From Mallotus nudiflorus (Eukaryota > Streptophyta > Magnoliopsida > Malpighiales > Euphorbiaceae): DNA of 64,000 nt. The notes under the pieces were generated by a model. It was given only the letters and a program-made list of their open reading frames with translations. It searched no databases and was not told the DNA's origin. Shown here piece by piece: positions 1-12,305 of this stretch. The stretch covers positions 10,332,501 to 10,396,500 of the forward strand of contig CANTUR010000049.1 in the NCBI GenBank assembly GCA_947683625.1, written 5' to 3'. Position 1 is the first letter of the stretch, and every line of letters begins with the position of its first letter. The position numbers and the translations under genes were made by a program.

Positions 1-1504
1 TTTTGGGAAGGGGGGGGGGAGAGAGCCTATGATAAGAGTGAGAAAGTTAATGTGGCAAAAACTTTAGAGTAAGAAAACAAAAAAAAAAGAGAAAATAGAA
101 AAAATAGCATAAACTATGCCTAAATAAATGCTCTCCTTGGCAACTCTCTTTCTCTCACCTTTCCCTAATCAATCTCTACCTAATTTCTAATATAAAAACT
201 ATCCTAAACACTCATTAATCCCTCTATAATCCTAATACAACAATGAAATGAAACACAAGCCCACATTAACAAAATATCAACAAAAAATCAACCTAATCTT
301 TATTTATTCAGTTCAATATTTATTTTTAATGAGTTTAATCTCATGTTATGAGGCTAAAAAAATTTTTAAAAACTCATTTCTCTGCATATTGGGTTTGACT
401 TTTTGTGTTTGGAGCCTTTATTTGTCAAATTTTATTGCAAAAAAGCTAAGTTTTTAGTTATGCACTATAGGGATAGCCAAAATTGGAGCATGAACAACTA
501 GTCAAATTATCCACCTCCAAAATATGACTATTCATGTGAATTCTAGCTAAACAGAGCCCAAATTTGGCTATCCATGTCCAATTCACATGATCATACATCA
601 TTTAAATGAGTTTAAAAGGACCTAGGATGATTCTATTTAACATTTTTCTAATTTATTTTCATTTTCAAATATCTTTCTTTAATACTCATCTTTTGTTTTA
701 AAGCTTTTGCATTTTCTTACTATCTTTTATTTTAATTGAGCCTTTGGTTGATAATCAATATTATGATGATTATTGTTCATTCTTAATTTTAATTTGGTGT
801 TTGTGAATTGATTATATGTTAATTTAATGATAAAATATTCTATATTTTGTGCCTTGAACTATGTGTTGTTTGTTGTGCATTTACATTTAGTGAAATATTT
901 GCATTTGTGTTAATCTCTTAACTCGTGTTGTGATTGTTGTGTGCATATTCTTGTTTTGGATCTTGCTAGTTAATTTTTCATAATTTTTTAGTTTTATTTT
1001 TTATTATGATTAAGTGTGTGCATTTTATTGTCATAAGACTATTAATTGGCCTTTTATGATTAATTTGGTATTACTATAAGACTTCAATGTGATCAGTATG
1101 CTTCTTATTGAATCTAAATAATATTTTCTTGTTCAAAAGATATTTTTAAGTCTAATTTGTGAATTTTGAGAGTCTTAAGTCTATAATGATTAAATTTTGC
1201 ATATTTATAATTTTGTCTTCAATTTATGCACTTAGAAGCTTCAATTGATCATTACTTATTAAATTAATGTATTTTAAGGTGTTATTCATCATTTTTATGC
1301 TTCTGATCAGCTTTATTTTGTTTTATCACTTGATTATTGTCTTTAACTAATTTTTCTCCTCCTATTGACTATTATTACTAACCAATTTCCTTGTTTATTG
1401 CATCTTTGCATTTCATGCATTCTCATGTGCCTTTTGCATGTCATTACCATGTGTGTGAATCTTTTTTATATCTCTTAAATGCATTTTGCATGAACCTCAA
1501 CATG

Positions 1505-1522
1505 CATCATCATCATCATCAT
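1505..1522. repeat. (CAT)6 microsatellite
   Basis: Six perfect CAT triplets. They give a run of histidines in a spurious short plus-strand frame. Confidence 0.85.
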
Positions 1523-2152
1523 TCTTGCATGAATTTTAGAATTCATATCGCATGCACCATAGTTTGTATCATTCATCATCTTCATATGCACCCTAAAATT
1601 ATTTAATACTTGGATGAATCATGCATTTGCATTTGCATTGTACATTTTGCATAAATTATAAAATGCAATATAACATATTCATTTAGGGTCATTTTTATTC
1701 ACTTTCTCTTTAGTTTGCATTAACATTGTGTTTAATTATTGCATTTTATTTCTTTTCTTATGTTTTTATGTTCTCTATATGATTTGTAGGTCTTTTTATG
1801 CTAATCTCATGCTTATAGTGACAATGGAGTGCACTTGAATGAAGTTTGGAATCAAAGGAAGCAAACTAGGATTAAAGCCCACTCGATCTGATGGTGCTAA
1901 CTTGTTACAGCAACCCATCGTGTTGACTCATTTTGTTGGTACTAACTCATCCCATGTTGAAAGGCAAAGTTGAGCTATGATGGAAGAGTAGTGCTGACTC
2001 ACACCATAGTGAAGAGTCATTATAGAGGCACTTCGTGCCAACTTACACCTAACTCAGCACAATGGTGTCGAGTTGTTAATGCACCCTTTCTTCATAACTC
2101 TTCACATTTGACCTTTTTTGAAAAGTGTATGAATTGGGATGCTTAGAAGGTT

Positions 2153-2162
2153 TATAAATAGA
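2153..2162 (+). promoter_or_regulatory. TATA-like box, possible remnant LTR promoter
   Basis: TATAAATAGA matches the plant TATA consensus and is the same string found in the F1 LTR promoters here. It lies in an otherwise unassigned region (about 1800-2300) that is less AT-rich than its surroundings. No transcript or matching second LTR is visible, so promoter status is a guess. Confidence 0.25.
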
Positions 2163-5100
2163 TGTATTCTCCTTTTAAAAAATGAGAGAGATATAAGAAA
2201 AATACTTAGTATATCATGTTTATTATTACTATTTTTTAGTTAAAAGTATTCTGAATATTTTATTGAAGAACATTCAAGGAAGTCAAGAATTATTCAAGCA
2301 AGCTATCAATATTCAAGTTATATCTTTCTCTCCATTAGTACTTGATGTTTATTTTACTTTTCAAATATTGTTTGAATATGTTTATTATATATCTTGGCTA
2401 AACAATTATAGTTAGAATTAAAAAGAAGAATGAATCAAAGAACTATTCTCTGTTACAATTATATGAATAAGTTGATTTTAATTGGTTGGCCACTATGTAT
2501 GACTTGTTAATCAAGTGTGTATAATAAGAATTAATGCATTTTGATGGAACAACTATTAAAATCATTTAAGGGTTAGGAAACTACTTGGAGATAAGTGTTT
2601 CTCCTTAATGATTTAAAGAATTGACATAGTACTTATTAATTCATATTTATCCCTACATTGTCATGAGAATGCTTGTAGACTTTAAATAGGATTGCCTTTA
2701 AATGACAAAGAGAATTGCTCTTAAAGATTATTAGTCATTTCCTTCACTCATTTTATATGATAATTTGTTATTTTCATTGTAGTTTCTTTGATGAATTCTA
2801 AGTTGTAATTCTAATGAACTTAATTCGATTTTGTTTCCAATATATTGAGTGTAGTCAGTATAATTAATTTTTATTTAGTAATTTTAGGGTAGTTAGAATA
2901 ATTTACTTTTCTTTATCATATTTATTTGCCTATCCATCTTATTAACTTACCAGTTAACATAAATTGTTCCAAATTCCCAAGTGCTCGACACCCTACTGTT
3001 TCAATAAATATATCTATTTTTACTTACATCATACATTTTGCATAAATATATCTCTTTTTACTTAATTTGCATGCTCTGAATCTCTCAATTACTAACTATA
3101 ATAACGTTACTAACTATACTAACTAGTAACATTTATTTTTATTGCATTCTCAAAAAAACATATATTTTTTTTATTGCAATTTATTTTTCAAGCATTTTAT
3201 TTGTTGTCCAAATATTGTATATTGCTCATATTATTATCAAGCTCTTAATCACAATCTCTACACTCAATCTCTTATTCTCTACATTTTTATGTCTAATTTA
3301 CATTTTTATGTTAATTTTATTATTAATTAATTTATATTTCTTCATTATTATCTTTATTCTCAATTGCATTTTCTATTTATTTTATTCTCTATTTATCATT
3401 AATTAGTTCATTTTCCTTTAATTGCAATCTCTACTTCTACTTCTATATACTTTATGCTTAATTTGTTATTTATTTGCCTTTATTCCAATTTTATATTATC
3501 ATATTTGTTATCTCTATAATTTCTAAAATTCTATTTTCTTTATCTTTAATCTCTCTTTTTTTACATTTTTATGCTTAATTTACAATTTTATGCTTAATTT
3601 ATTATTTATTTGTTATAATTTACTTTATTATAATTTCTTAGCTTTTATTTATTTATTCATTTAATTCTTTCCATTGTCGTATTATTTCTATATTCACAAG
3701 CACTTTCATTTAGTATTTGCTTATTATTTATTGCTAATTAATTCATATCCTAATTCCTACTCTCATCTCATTTTCCTTTCTATTTAATTTGGTTATCAAT
3801 TGTCTTTCCTTATTATTTCTTTATCCATTTTTACGATATTGCATTATTTCTATATATTAATTGTTATTTGATTAATTTTTCTAGCATAATTCTTCTCTAC
3901 ATTTCAAATTGTACTTCATTTACTTGTTATTTTTTTTTATATATGTCTTTGTAATGTCATTTTCCATTTATGTAATCTCTTTATTTATAATTTATAATTA
4001 CTTTTTGTAATTTAATTCTTATGTTAACATATTCTTATCTTCATAAATTTAATGTTTATTTAACCTTCTCTTCTCATCACATTTCCTAATTTATGTCTTT
4101 AATTTGTTTTTCAAATATTTTGACCATTATTGCAACATATGTAATATTTATTATTTCTTTTATGCATTTTTTAATTTATTTTTACTAATTCTTAATTTTG
4201 GCTAAATAACTCAATTTTTAATATAATCACTAATATAATTCTTATTTCCATTTTCTACCTTGATTTTAACTATAATTTCCTTTTATTTACTTTATTTCAA
4301 TAATTTTTCTCATAATAATCTTTATTCTTATTTTTTCTTGAAATTTCTTGATTCCCTTTTTATTACATCTTAAAGGATTTATCCATTAATTTATCTTCTT
4401 TTTTTTACTCAATTTTATTTCTCATTTTATGTCCTTTTATTTTATTTTATTACATTCAAAATTTCCTTTACTATGTTTCATTTATGAATAGTTGTTTATT
4501 ACGTGTTATGTTGTATGTATCCATTCACATCATTGAAATTCAGCCAAAGTCTCAAAATCAATTATTTCATTTTCTTCTTTTTCAAACCATTTATGATGAT
4601 TGTTGGGATGATAATAAGGCATTGATTTTTTATATGCATTCAATTTATCCAAGGTACAAAATTTATATCTTGAGACCTATTTTGATGGATTATACATAAT
4701 ATAAGTTAAAGGCTCTAATTTGATAAATTAATCGTCATAAATTTTGTCTTTTTAGTACTTTCTAATTTCCATTTTCTATTTATTCATTTGAAAAATATTA
4801 TTTAATTATAATACTTTTATTTATCTTTTCAAATATTTCTTTTTTATCCTTTTTAAAAAAATTTCAATCATTTTTCACCTTATTTGCTATTTTCATTTCA
4901 AATATCAATTTTTGTTAAAATAATGGCTTCAAAACATGAAAAAATAAGGATAAGATGAAGAAGAGGAGCCTACTCGAGTGTTTGTCTCCCTTATATATAC
5001 TTTTTTAATTTAATTGTGCTTATCTATTTCGTTTTACATGATTAGGATGCCATGCATACAAAATTCATGACATTTCTGTGATAAATTTGCTATGATTGTG

Positions 5101-5586
5101 TGCTATTAATTCCATAACATGCACATATGTCATTATTTCATACCATGATTATGTCATTTCTATTCCATGTATATTTATTATTCTACCATAATTTTCATGT
5201 CATGTGTATGTATACTATGTTAGTTCTAAACTTGCCATAATCATGCATCACATTTTACCATATTTATTTATTTATTATGTTTAACATGTTCATGCATCAT
5301 GCCATACTCATGCATCATTTTAATAAATTATACCATTATTATGTGCTTGCATTTGTGTATATTGGTTGATTAGAAATGGTTCATATTTCTTATAAGCATT
5401 GTATTAAACTAGTAAGGCTAGTCCTGCTTAGCGTCAGGGCAGTATAGAGATGCCTTGAAATAAAATGAGACTTATCCTACTGACATCATATATGAACCCA
5501 ATGCTTTATTCTGTGGGAAAATTTTGGTTCCAAGCAAGGGATTTAAGTTTGCTTGGTCCTTAACCAGATAATTTCTAAGATGATAT

Positions 5587-7438
5587 TGTGAGCGACCATC
5601 CTTTTTGGGCTTTTTTGATAGTGGTATATTTTCGTGGGACATTGTGTGGGCCTTTCCGTTTCCAAGGGACATGGTAACTTTATCGAATAGGGACAAATGA
5701 TTGGTCTCAGGGGGATGAGACGCTTTTGATTTTGTGGAGTCACCACTCAATTTTTAGAAAATCAGGAAAAGAAAGGGACAACATCAGGTCGCTCAATGAG
5801 TATTGTCCCCGGTAGAGATTTTTGGGTTTGAGGCATTGCACCTACTTTTTGGCTATTTCTCATTATATGATATTCGATGTATAACTACCAAAACACCCTA
5901 ATTTCGATAATGAAAGTTTGTATAGCATTCACTCAATACGTTAGATAGTGGAAGATAATAAAGCTACAAATTTATTTATTACATCACTTTCTTGATAAAA
6001 TACATATGAAAAAGAAAATATTGTGGAAAAGTAAATCTAATTTGGATATGACTGATTTACAAGGTTAACATGACCATTCCTATAGCTTTCTTAATTTCAT
6101 AAATAATAGGATGATCATGCATGCTTGTAGTGATTATTTATGCTATGATGATGTATGACGATAATATAAAGGATGCATGAGGTCATCACTAGACCAATAG
6201 CATGATGACTCTATTCTGGGATATGAAATTTTCACAATATTGGTATTTACGATTTGATTTTATGATTTCAAAAATAGAGGATGCAGAATGATGATGTGAA
6301 ATGAGCATAATAAAGCATACATTATTCACGTAGCATGCAAGATTGCTAGTCTCATCACACAAGCACAACAATATTCAAAATGCTGGCAATGGTAAAATAA
6401 AATGCAATGTGATAAAATAGACATGCTAAAATAATTGTGTGGTACTTAGACTCGACTAAGCTTGTGTGAGTTTTAAAGCTTTAGCTTTGTGAGATTATCA
6501 AGCTTTCCTTGTCGAGAGGTTAAAATGACAATAGAATGATACTAGATTATATACCTTTGAAGTGTTCTTTGATAAATATAAGGCTTGGTTTAGTGGAAAA
6601 GGGATCTAACAACCCAAGAGAAAGATTGTGGGAGAGTAAAAACTATCTAGAAAGGGGTTTCCAGCACCTTTAATCGGATCAGTTTTTGAGCACGTGTGTG
6701 TGTTTCCACTTGCTCCCCCTTTAAAATGGGGTGTGAAGGGTTCTATTTATAAGCAAAATTGGGTAGAATAGGGTGGTGGGGGCATGGTCACATGAATATA
6801 TTAAGGATTTCATATTTGGCCATGCTAAGTGCTCATGGTTATGCACAGTGTGCTTGTGGTCATGCACCATGCACACTTCGATGCCTTACGCACACTTCTT
6901 GGGTTTTATGCATGTTGTTCTAGGGTTGGTTCTTAAGGTTTTTGGGCCTTTTAGACTAGTTTTTGGTGTTTGTTTTGCCAAATTTGGTCTCAATTTTAGC
7001 ACATGACACCTAGGGGCATTTATGCACACTTTTGAACGATACGCGCTAATCCTCAGGTTATGTTGGACTACTTTGAGACCACTTGTGAAGGTTTTGGGGC
7101 CTTCTGGATGTCTTTCCAAAATCTATTTTATCAAAATCGATCTATTTTTTCATAAAGCTAAGACTCAGTCAAACAAAATTCACATTGGATTAATGAGTTA
7201 AGTATTATGAGAGAATTTTTCTCTAAATAAACCTCTCATTGTTCTAAAAATTTATATTTTGTAAGGTCAAAGCACAACTTAATGGCTCAGTGTTCAATTT
7301 TGCACACTGGTAGGGTCAGCTAGGTTTTTTAAGGTTACACACTTCAGAGGTGTTACGAACGAGCATACTCTAGTAATCTCGGGGATTTATTCCATCATTA
7401 GACCTTTTTTTGGGGACAGTTAAATTTGAGGTATGATA
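5587..7438 (-). repeat. 3' LTR of F1-AB
   Basis: This 1852-bp copy is collinear with the LTRs at 20497-22355 and 31026-32756, and with 60379-62170 in reverse. On the minus strand it begins TATCATACCTC (TGTCATACC in the best copy) and ends in ACA. A minus-strand TATA box (TCTATTTATA on plus, 6742-6751) marks the promoter, preceded in its own direction by a CATG-rich stretch at about 6780-6910. A polypurine tract abuts its right side, so it is the 3' LTR. Short frames crossing its left edge at 5472-5750 are not genes. Confidence 0.92.
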
Positions 7439-7450
7439 GTTGCCCCCTAC
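7439..7450 (-). other. Polypurine tract of F1-AB
   Basis: On the minus strand this reads GTAGGGGGCAAC directly before the 3' LTR. It primes plus-strand DNA synthesis. The same GGGGCAAC core abuts the LTR of F1-C (32757-32770), and a variant abuts the 3' LTR of F2-2. Confidence 0.75.
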
Positions 7451-7697
7451 TTTATGTATGTTGCATAGCCACTTAGTGCTAGTGTCAATACATGTGAAGC
7501 AAATGCAAAGATGCAAAAAACATTTTTGCAGGGATAAGGTAGTTACTTGTAGGCTGTCTTTAGATGTCTTATCAAGATTTGACTAATGTTGTTGTGTTTT
7601 ATTTATTGTTATTATTTTGTGATTTGGTAATCATGCAAGGCACTACTTGGAACGTATGCAAGCTTGTGATTCATGTAAAGTGCATTGGGATTTATAT

Positions 7698-8252
7698 GAC
7701 TATAACCTTATTAGGCATCATGCAAATGAAGATGCTACTAAGCAAAGAGAGATGCAACTATAACCTTTTTAGGTGTCATGCAAATGACCATGCTATTAAG
7801 CAATGAAAATGTGACTATAACCTTTATAGGTGTTATACAAATGAACATGCCATTAAGCAATGAAAATGTGACTATAACCTTCTTAGGTGTCACCCATATG
7901 AACATGAAACTATAACCTTATTAGTTGTCACACAAATGAACATGCTATTAAGTAATGAAAATGCAAGTATAAATTTCTTAAGTGTTATATGAATAAACAT
8001 GTTATTAAGCAATGAAAAAGAAATTATAACCTCCTTAGGTTTAACGTAAATGAATATATGATTAAGTAATGAATGAACTTGAGACTATAACCTTCTTAGG
8101 TGTCACATGAATGAACATGTTATTAAGAAATGAAAATGTGATTATAACCTTCTTAGGTGTCACACGAATTAACATGCGATTATAACCTTATTAGGTGTCA
8201 TGAAAATAAACATATGACTATAACCTTTTTAGGTATCATGCAAATGAAGGTG
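7698..8252. repeat. Tandem array 1 in F1-AB 3' untranslated region, about 55-58 bp units
   Basis: Roughly ten degenerate units built around CTATAACCTTCTTAGGTGTC, followed by an AAATGAACATGCTATTAAGC-type half. The matching array in F1-C is at 33010-33800. Hypervariable minisatellites in this position, between the coding region and the 3' LTR, are known for Ogre/Tat elements. The short open frames here (for example 7564-7806 and 8157-8360) come from repeat composition and are not genes. Confidence 0.85.
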
Positions 8253-8790
8253 CTATTAAGCAAAAAGAGAATGCTCATAAGCAGTGTGAAGATGCTCCTA
8301 AGTAAAGTGAATGCTCTTAAGCAATATGAGAGTGCTTCTAAGCAATGTGAATGCTCCTAAGTAATATGAGAGTGCTTCTAAGAAATGTGAATGCTTCTAA
8401 GCAATGTGAATTCTTCTAAGAAATGTGAGAGTGCTTCGAAGTAATATGAGGATGTTTCTAAGTGGTAAAAGTTCCTTCAAGCAATATGAGAGTACTCCTA
8501 AGCAATGTGAGAGTGGTTTTAAGAGATATAAATGCTTCTAAGAAATGTTAGAGTAATCTTAAGCAATGTGAATGCTTCTAAGCATTATGAGAGTGCTCCT
8601 AAGTAATGTGAATACTTCTAAGAAATGTGAGAGTGCTTTTAAGTGATGTGAATGCTTCTAAAGAATGTGAATGCTCCTAAGCAAGATGAGAGTGCTTCTA
8701 AGTAATGTGAAGATGCCTCCAAGTGGTAAAATTTCTTTTAAGCAATGTGAGATTACTTCTAAGTAGTACGAGAGTGCTTCTAAGCAATGT
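8253..8790. repeat. Tandem array 2 in F1-AB, about 20-22 bp units
   Basis: About 25 degenerate units of the form AGTGCTTCTAAGCAATGTGA. The same unit appears in F1-C on both sides of the copia insertion (33800-33887 and 42404-42760). No coding potential. Confidence 0.85.
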
Positions 8791-8795
8791 GAATA

Positions 8796-8890
8796 AGGTA
8801 GTAGTAATGATGCAGTGATGATGTAGTAATAATGTAGTAGTGATGCAGTAATGATGTAGTAATGATGCAGTAGTGATAAGGTAATGATGT
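8796..8890. repeat. GTAGTAATGATGCA-type short repeat
   Basis: A run of mixed GTA, ATG and GCA triplets follows array 2 directly; its counterpart in F1-C is at 42765-42850. From here to about 9120 there is only AT-rich spacer. Confidence 0.7.
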
Positions 8891-9224
8891 CTTTATTTTA
8901 ATGATTTGGAGAGAGATATCCTTAAAGTAAATTTTCTTTACTCTTCTTCTTTCATGCGGTGTCGAATTTTCTAAAAACATTAGTCTGCATGCAGTATCTT
9001 TAGATAGATGGAGTCCACATCAATATACTTTTGCATGAGTTTAGCATATGTTATTCTCAAATGGAAGTTTAGGACCATAGAAGTGAGTGCACAAAGTCTC
9101 AAAGTGCGTATAAAACCAAAAAAGAGAACTTAGAAGGGGGAAGAGCGCATCACTATGCATCGTCACATGCTTTTGCATGTGGTCACACACCTGACACATG
9201 ATCATATGCTTCCTCCCCTCTGAG

Positions 9225-9235
9225 CCTATTTAAAC
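9225..9235 (+). promoter_or_regulatory. TATA box of the antisense PMD ORF
   Basis: CCTATTTAAAC lies about 125 bp upstream of the ATG at 9358 and is conserved in F1-C (CTATTTAAAT, 43191-43200) at a similar distance from its ATG at 43331. Upstream (about 9140-9220) is a stretch rich in CATG, TGCATG and GTCACA words. It resembles the stretch upstream of the LTR TATA box on the other strand. Conservation between two decayed copies suggests a real promoter for the antisense gene; transcription is not shown. Confidence 0.55.
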
Positions 9236-9572
9236 AACTAGTTTAGATGTGTGGGGAGGCTTTGTCTGGACTTATTTTAGTGTTTTCTAACTTTTCTTGA
9301 CCCTTTTTATGTTTTGAGTGTTATTTGCTTTTGTACTTCCATTTTCTTCTACATAAAATGGAGTTCCCCAACATTCCTGAGGGTCTGGAGGATATTTTAT
9401 TGATGTTAATGTAGAGGGCGACTTTACAGAGGCCACTAGAGTTAGGTTGTCTGCTGTAGGGACTAGCACATTTGGTGCTCAAAGTTGTCTACCATTTAGG
9501 TTTTCTTGAGGAGATATAATTCCTATTATTTATAGCTTAGAGACTCATGCTTGGGTGCATCATCATCATGAG

Positions 9573-9944
9573 GTAGGTCCTTTTTTGCCCTTATTTTCTA
9601 AAGATTGTTCATTGGCTATTTTGCTTATTTTACTATATAATGTTGTTATAGCTATAGTTTGGTAGCTCTTGCTGTAATTTTCTGTCTATTCATGGCTTTA
9701 TTATAAATGCTATGATCATCTACTAGTGCTTGTCGTGATGTTTTTCTTTTCAATTTTTTTTATTGTTTTGATCTTGTTAAATGATAGAGAGAGATATGTT
9801 AGTATTTGGTAGCTATGTAAATGCTTGATAGTGTACATGTTATTTGTAGCCTTGTAGATATGTTACTGTGATACTTGGTAGTTTCAACAAAGTCAGTATG
9901 TATTATTAGGTCCTCCCGATGTGTGTGAAATAAATGATTTCCAG
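9573..9944 (+). other. Probable intron 1 of the antisense PMD ORF
   Basis: The donor is GAG|GTAGGT and the acceptor TTTCCAG|GAAC; the interior is T-rich and full of stops. Removing it joins the N-terminal segment to the PMD. In the F1-C copy the donor is a perfect GTAAGT (57664) but the acceptor AG has mutated. Confidence 0.5.
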
Positions 9945-11734
9945 GAACGACTTTAATGGAGTCATTCCTGCATTATCTTATGACTCGTATGCATCGATTC
10001 AGATTGCCATGTATGCATTGATAGAGTGGTGGATAAACATGATGTATACTTTCCATCTGCCTGTTAGGGAGATGACTATTATCCTTTTGGACTTTGCCAT
10101 TATCATGGGCTTGAGCTTTTCTGGAGAGCTTATTCCTTTCAATAAGGAGGAGTGTTCTATTGCTATGGCAAGGAGGTGCCTCATGATAGATTTTCTTAGG
10201 GTGGTCACACCTATAAAGTATAGTTACCCGTATCTAGTTTGTTACATGAAGTTTGTTTTTTCTATGCGAACTTTATATGATGATGGTCTTTTCTCAACAT
10301 AACAGTTGGCTCGTTGCTTTTTGTTTTATTTGATGAGTGCTATTATCTTCTCGAACCCTTCGGGTATGGGTGATGTGCAATTGTTGTCTATCTTAAGAGA
10401 TTTGGATGGCTTGCTGAGGTATTACTAGGGTGTTGCTGCCTTTGCTTATATATACTTAGGCCTTAACACAGTATGCCGAGGTGGCTTAAGGATATGCGGA
10501 TGCTTGTTCATGCTGGACGTGAGTAGGAGTTCTGTTGTCTATTCTTTTACTTTTGGGTTTGTTATTTTTGACCCTCTGATTTTGATAGATTTGGGCATAT
10601 GAGTTTGGGATTCTCCCCCATCTGTTTGTCGAGCATTTCTAGGAGGATGGCTTCCCTCACTATTCTTGCTAGATTAGAAAGACTACTGATTTGATTGAGG
10701 ATTGTATGGTAGCTTAGGACCATATAAGGAAGCTATCCCATTATTAGGTATATTTGATTTTTATTGCGTTAGTTGCTTTTTTCTTAGGGATCTTTTGTTC
10801 ATTCTTACCCTTTGAGCAAAATTTTCTTTGCTAGTGGGTGGTGAGGTCTCATTGGATGACAAAGATGGTGGCTGCATGGTAGTTGATGGAGAGACGGGTG
10901 GTATAGTCTGGCCTTATCGATTGAGTGTGGTATTTGGGTGAGCAAGTCAATAATTGGTGGGATGGCCCATACATGAAGAGAGTTTCTGTCCCTCCTCCTA
11001 GTGACATGTTTTGGGGCCATGAGCTTTTATGGTGATGATTTTGCTACTGTTATGATGGGATTCCCCTCTAAGAGCCTCTTGGAGAGTGTGGGTCTACTTT
11101 ATGCTGATGTATTGATCCCTTAGCTTATTGATGTTGTTGTTAATGAGACCTTTCCTTCACCTCCACCTTTTCAGGTAGATGCATCTCATCCTTTAGGTTC
11201 GAGGATTAGGCCATTATGTGAGTCATTGAGAGTCGCTTCTTCTGATTTAGTAAGCCTTTATTCCTATTTTAGTGCAAGCATGTAACAAACTTTATTAGTA
11301 ATAATTTGTAATTGACGTGAGTTGTGAGAATGTATCTATAGTGACATTAGAGAAGATTCGGATCTCGTTTTGAGGGGGATAAGGGCACGTTCCATATTGA
11401 GGCAATTGCCTATACCAGTGGTGTGGCTTCTGGTAGTACTACTCTTGGAGACTTGATGGTTTAACCATCTTTGTCTTTACTTGGGATGGATATCCTTGGT
11501 AGAGTAGTGAATTTTGATTTTCCTAGACCTGGCTTTCTTAAGTTAGGTGTTGCTCTTGCTGATGCTATCCATGTTTATGTTCTCCACTTATTATTACCTG
11601 TGTTTCATTTATTTAGTGAGTGGTTGTTGACTTATTTGCTTACTTTTGTAGATTCCTATCTCCTCTGGTCAGTATTGGTATATTGTTATAAGGAGTGCAC
11701 AATAGTGATTTTGGAGTTTGCTACCACTCAAAGG

Positions 11735-11813
11735 GTATGCCTTCTTTATTGTACCTATTTATTTTATGCACATGTTTTATGTATGAGTGTATGATATCCA
11801 ATATGTAATGCAG
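11735..11813 (+). other. Probable intron 2 of the antisense PMD ORF
   Basis: A 79-nt interval with GTATGC donor and TGTAATGCAG acceptor. The homologous interval in F1-C (59740-59818) is also 79 nt, with GTATGC and TATTGCAG intact. Confidence 0.55.
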
Positions 11814-12186
11814 GTTGAGGACCACCTTGCTAGTTATAAATGGGAGTGGGAGCATGCAGCTTATCATGGTCATATCAGTGAGTTGTAGTAATGGCTATCA
11901 TCTTTTATAATGAACAATGATGAGTTAGGACCAAACAAGGGGGATCCTTGAGCAGGATTAGTGCTTGGTTCTGATGGTAGCTACAATCGATGTAGTTGTT
12001 TTATAAGTTAGGTGTAGGACTTTTAGCATGTGGTTTGCTTTGTTGTATTATTTTCCCATGGACTCTGGGTGTTGTAACTAGGCATTTGTCTTGCATATTG
12101 TATGATGCATGTACGATGATGATTGTATATGCTTCTTGCTGTTTATCATTGATGATGATGTTTGCCACTACTATTGTCTGCCACTG

Positions 12187-12305
12187 TTCCCTTTTTTGCC
12201 TTAGGTGTCTCCTTTTGGAGCTTTTCACACTTAGCTAAGTTTTCATTTTCTTCCCTTTTTTGCCTAGGGTGTCTCCTTTTAGAGCATTTCACACTTAGCT
12301 AGGCT
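12187..12305. repeat. Tandem duplication of about 60-70 bp downstream of the PMD ORF
   Basis: Two head-to-tail copies of a segment containing CCCTTTTTTGCCT and GTGTCTCCTTTTGGAGC. The same duplicated pair occurs in F1-C at about 60205-60320, so the duplication predates both copies. Confidence 0.65.

Larger units (their letters stand above)
1..5586. other. AT-rich gene-free flank, probably decayed repeat DNA
   Basis: No convincing gene is seen. The only open frames are 60-90 codons, of biased composition, and match nothing I recognise. The plus strand is strongly T-rich; 3000-4900 is almost free of G and consists of T with scattered A and C. Sense strands of plant retrotransposons are often A-rich, so this could be the minus-strand face of a decayed element, but I found no LTR pair, primer site or protein motif. 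Isolated landmarks are a G run near 10-19, a CAT repeat at 1505-1522 and a TATA-like box at 2153-2162. Confidence 0.5.
9358..11951 (+). pseudogene. Antisense additional ORF with plant mobile domain, degenerate, with introns
   Basis: The gene lies on the strand opposite gag-pol, between integrase and the 3' LTR. It starts MEFPNIPEGLEDI. After a probable intron (9573-9944, GTAGGT...CCAG) it gives the clearest part, 9945-10302: DFNGVIPALSYDSYAS, then TFHLPVREMTIILLDFA and GLSFSGELIPF. These are the hallmarks of the plant mobile domain (Pfam PMD), a domain of unknown biochemical role found in plant genes and in antisense ORFs of Tat elements. Homology continues (NPSGMGDVQLLSILRDLDG near 10360) with stops and frameshifts. 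A second intron (11735-11813) precedes a charged tail ending at 11951. A base loss early in exon 1 shifts the frame. It is dead here, but the copy at 57469-59956 shows the same layout. Confidence 0.75.

Noticed and set aside
1391..1606. 71-codon frame with six consecutive histidines
   Set aside because: The His run is a CAT microsatellite; composition is otherwise random and there is no domain.
5472..5750. 92-codon minus frame with a plausible hydrophilic sequence
   Set aside because: It crosses the F1 LTR boundary. The LTR part recurs in the other F1 LTRs only as LTR DNA.
8780..8980. 66-codon minus frame with HHYYIITTS repeats
   Set aside because: Translation of the GTAGTAATGATG triplet repeat.
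11471..11794. 107-codon plus frame inside the PMD ORF region
   Set aside because: As a separate gene: it runs through the proposed 79-nt intron and its end is not conserved in F1-C. It is treated as part of the degenerate PMD ORF.
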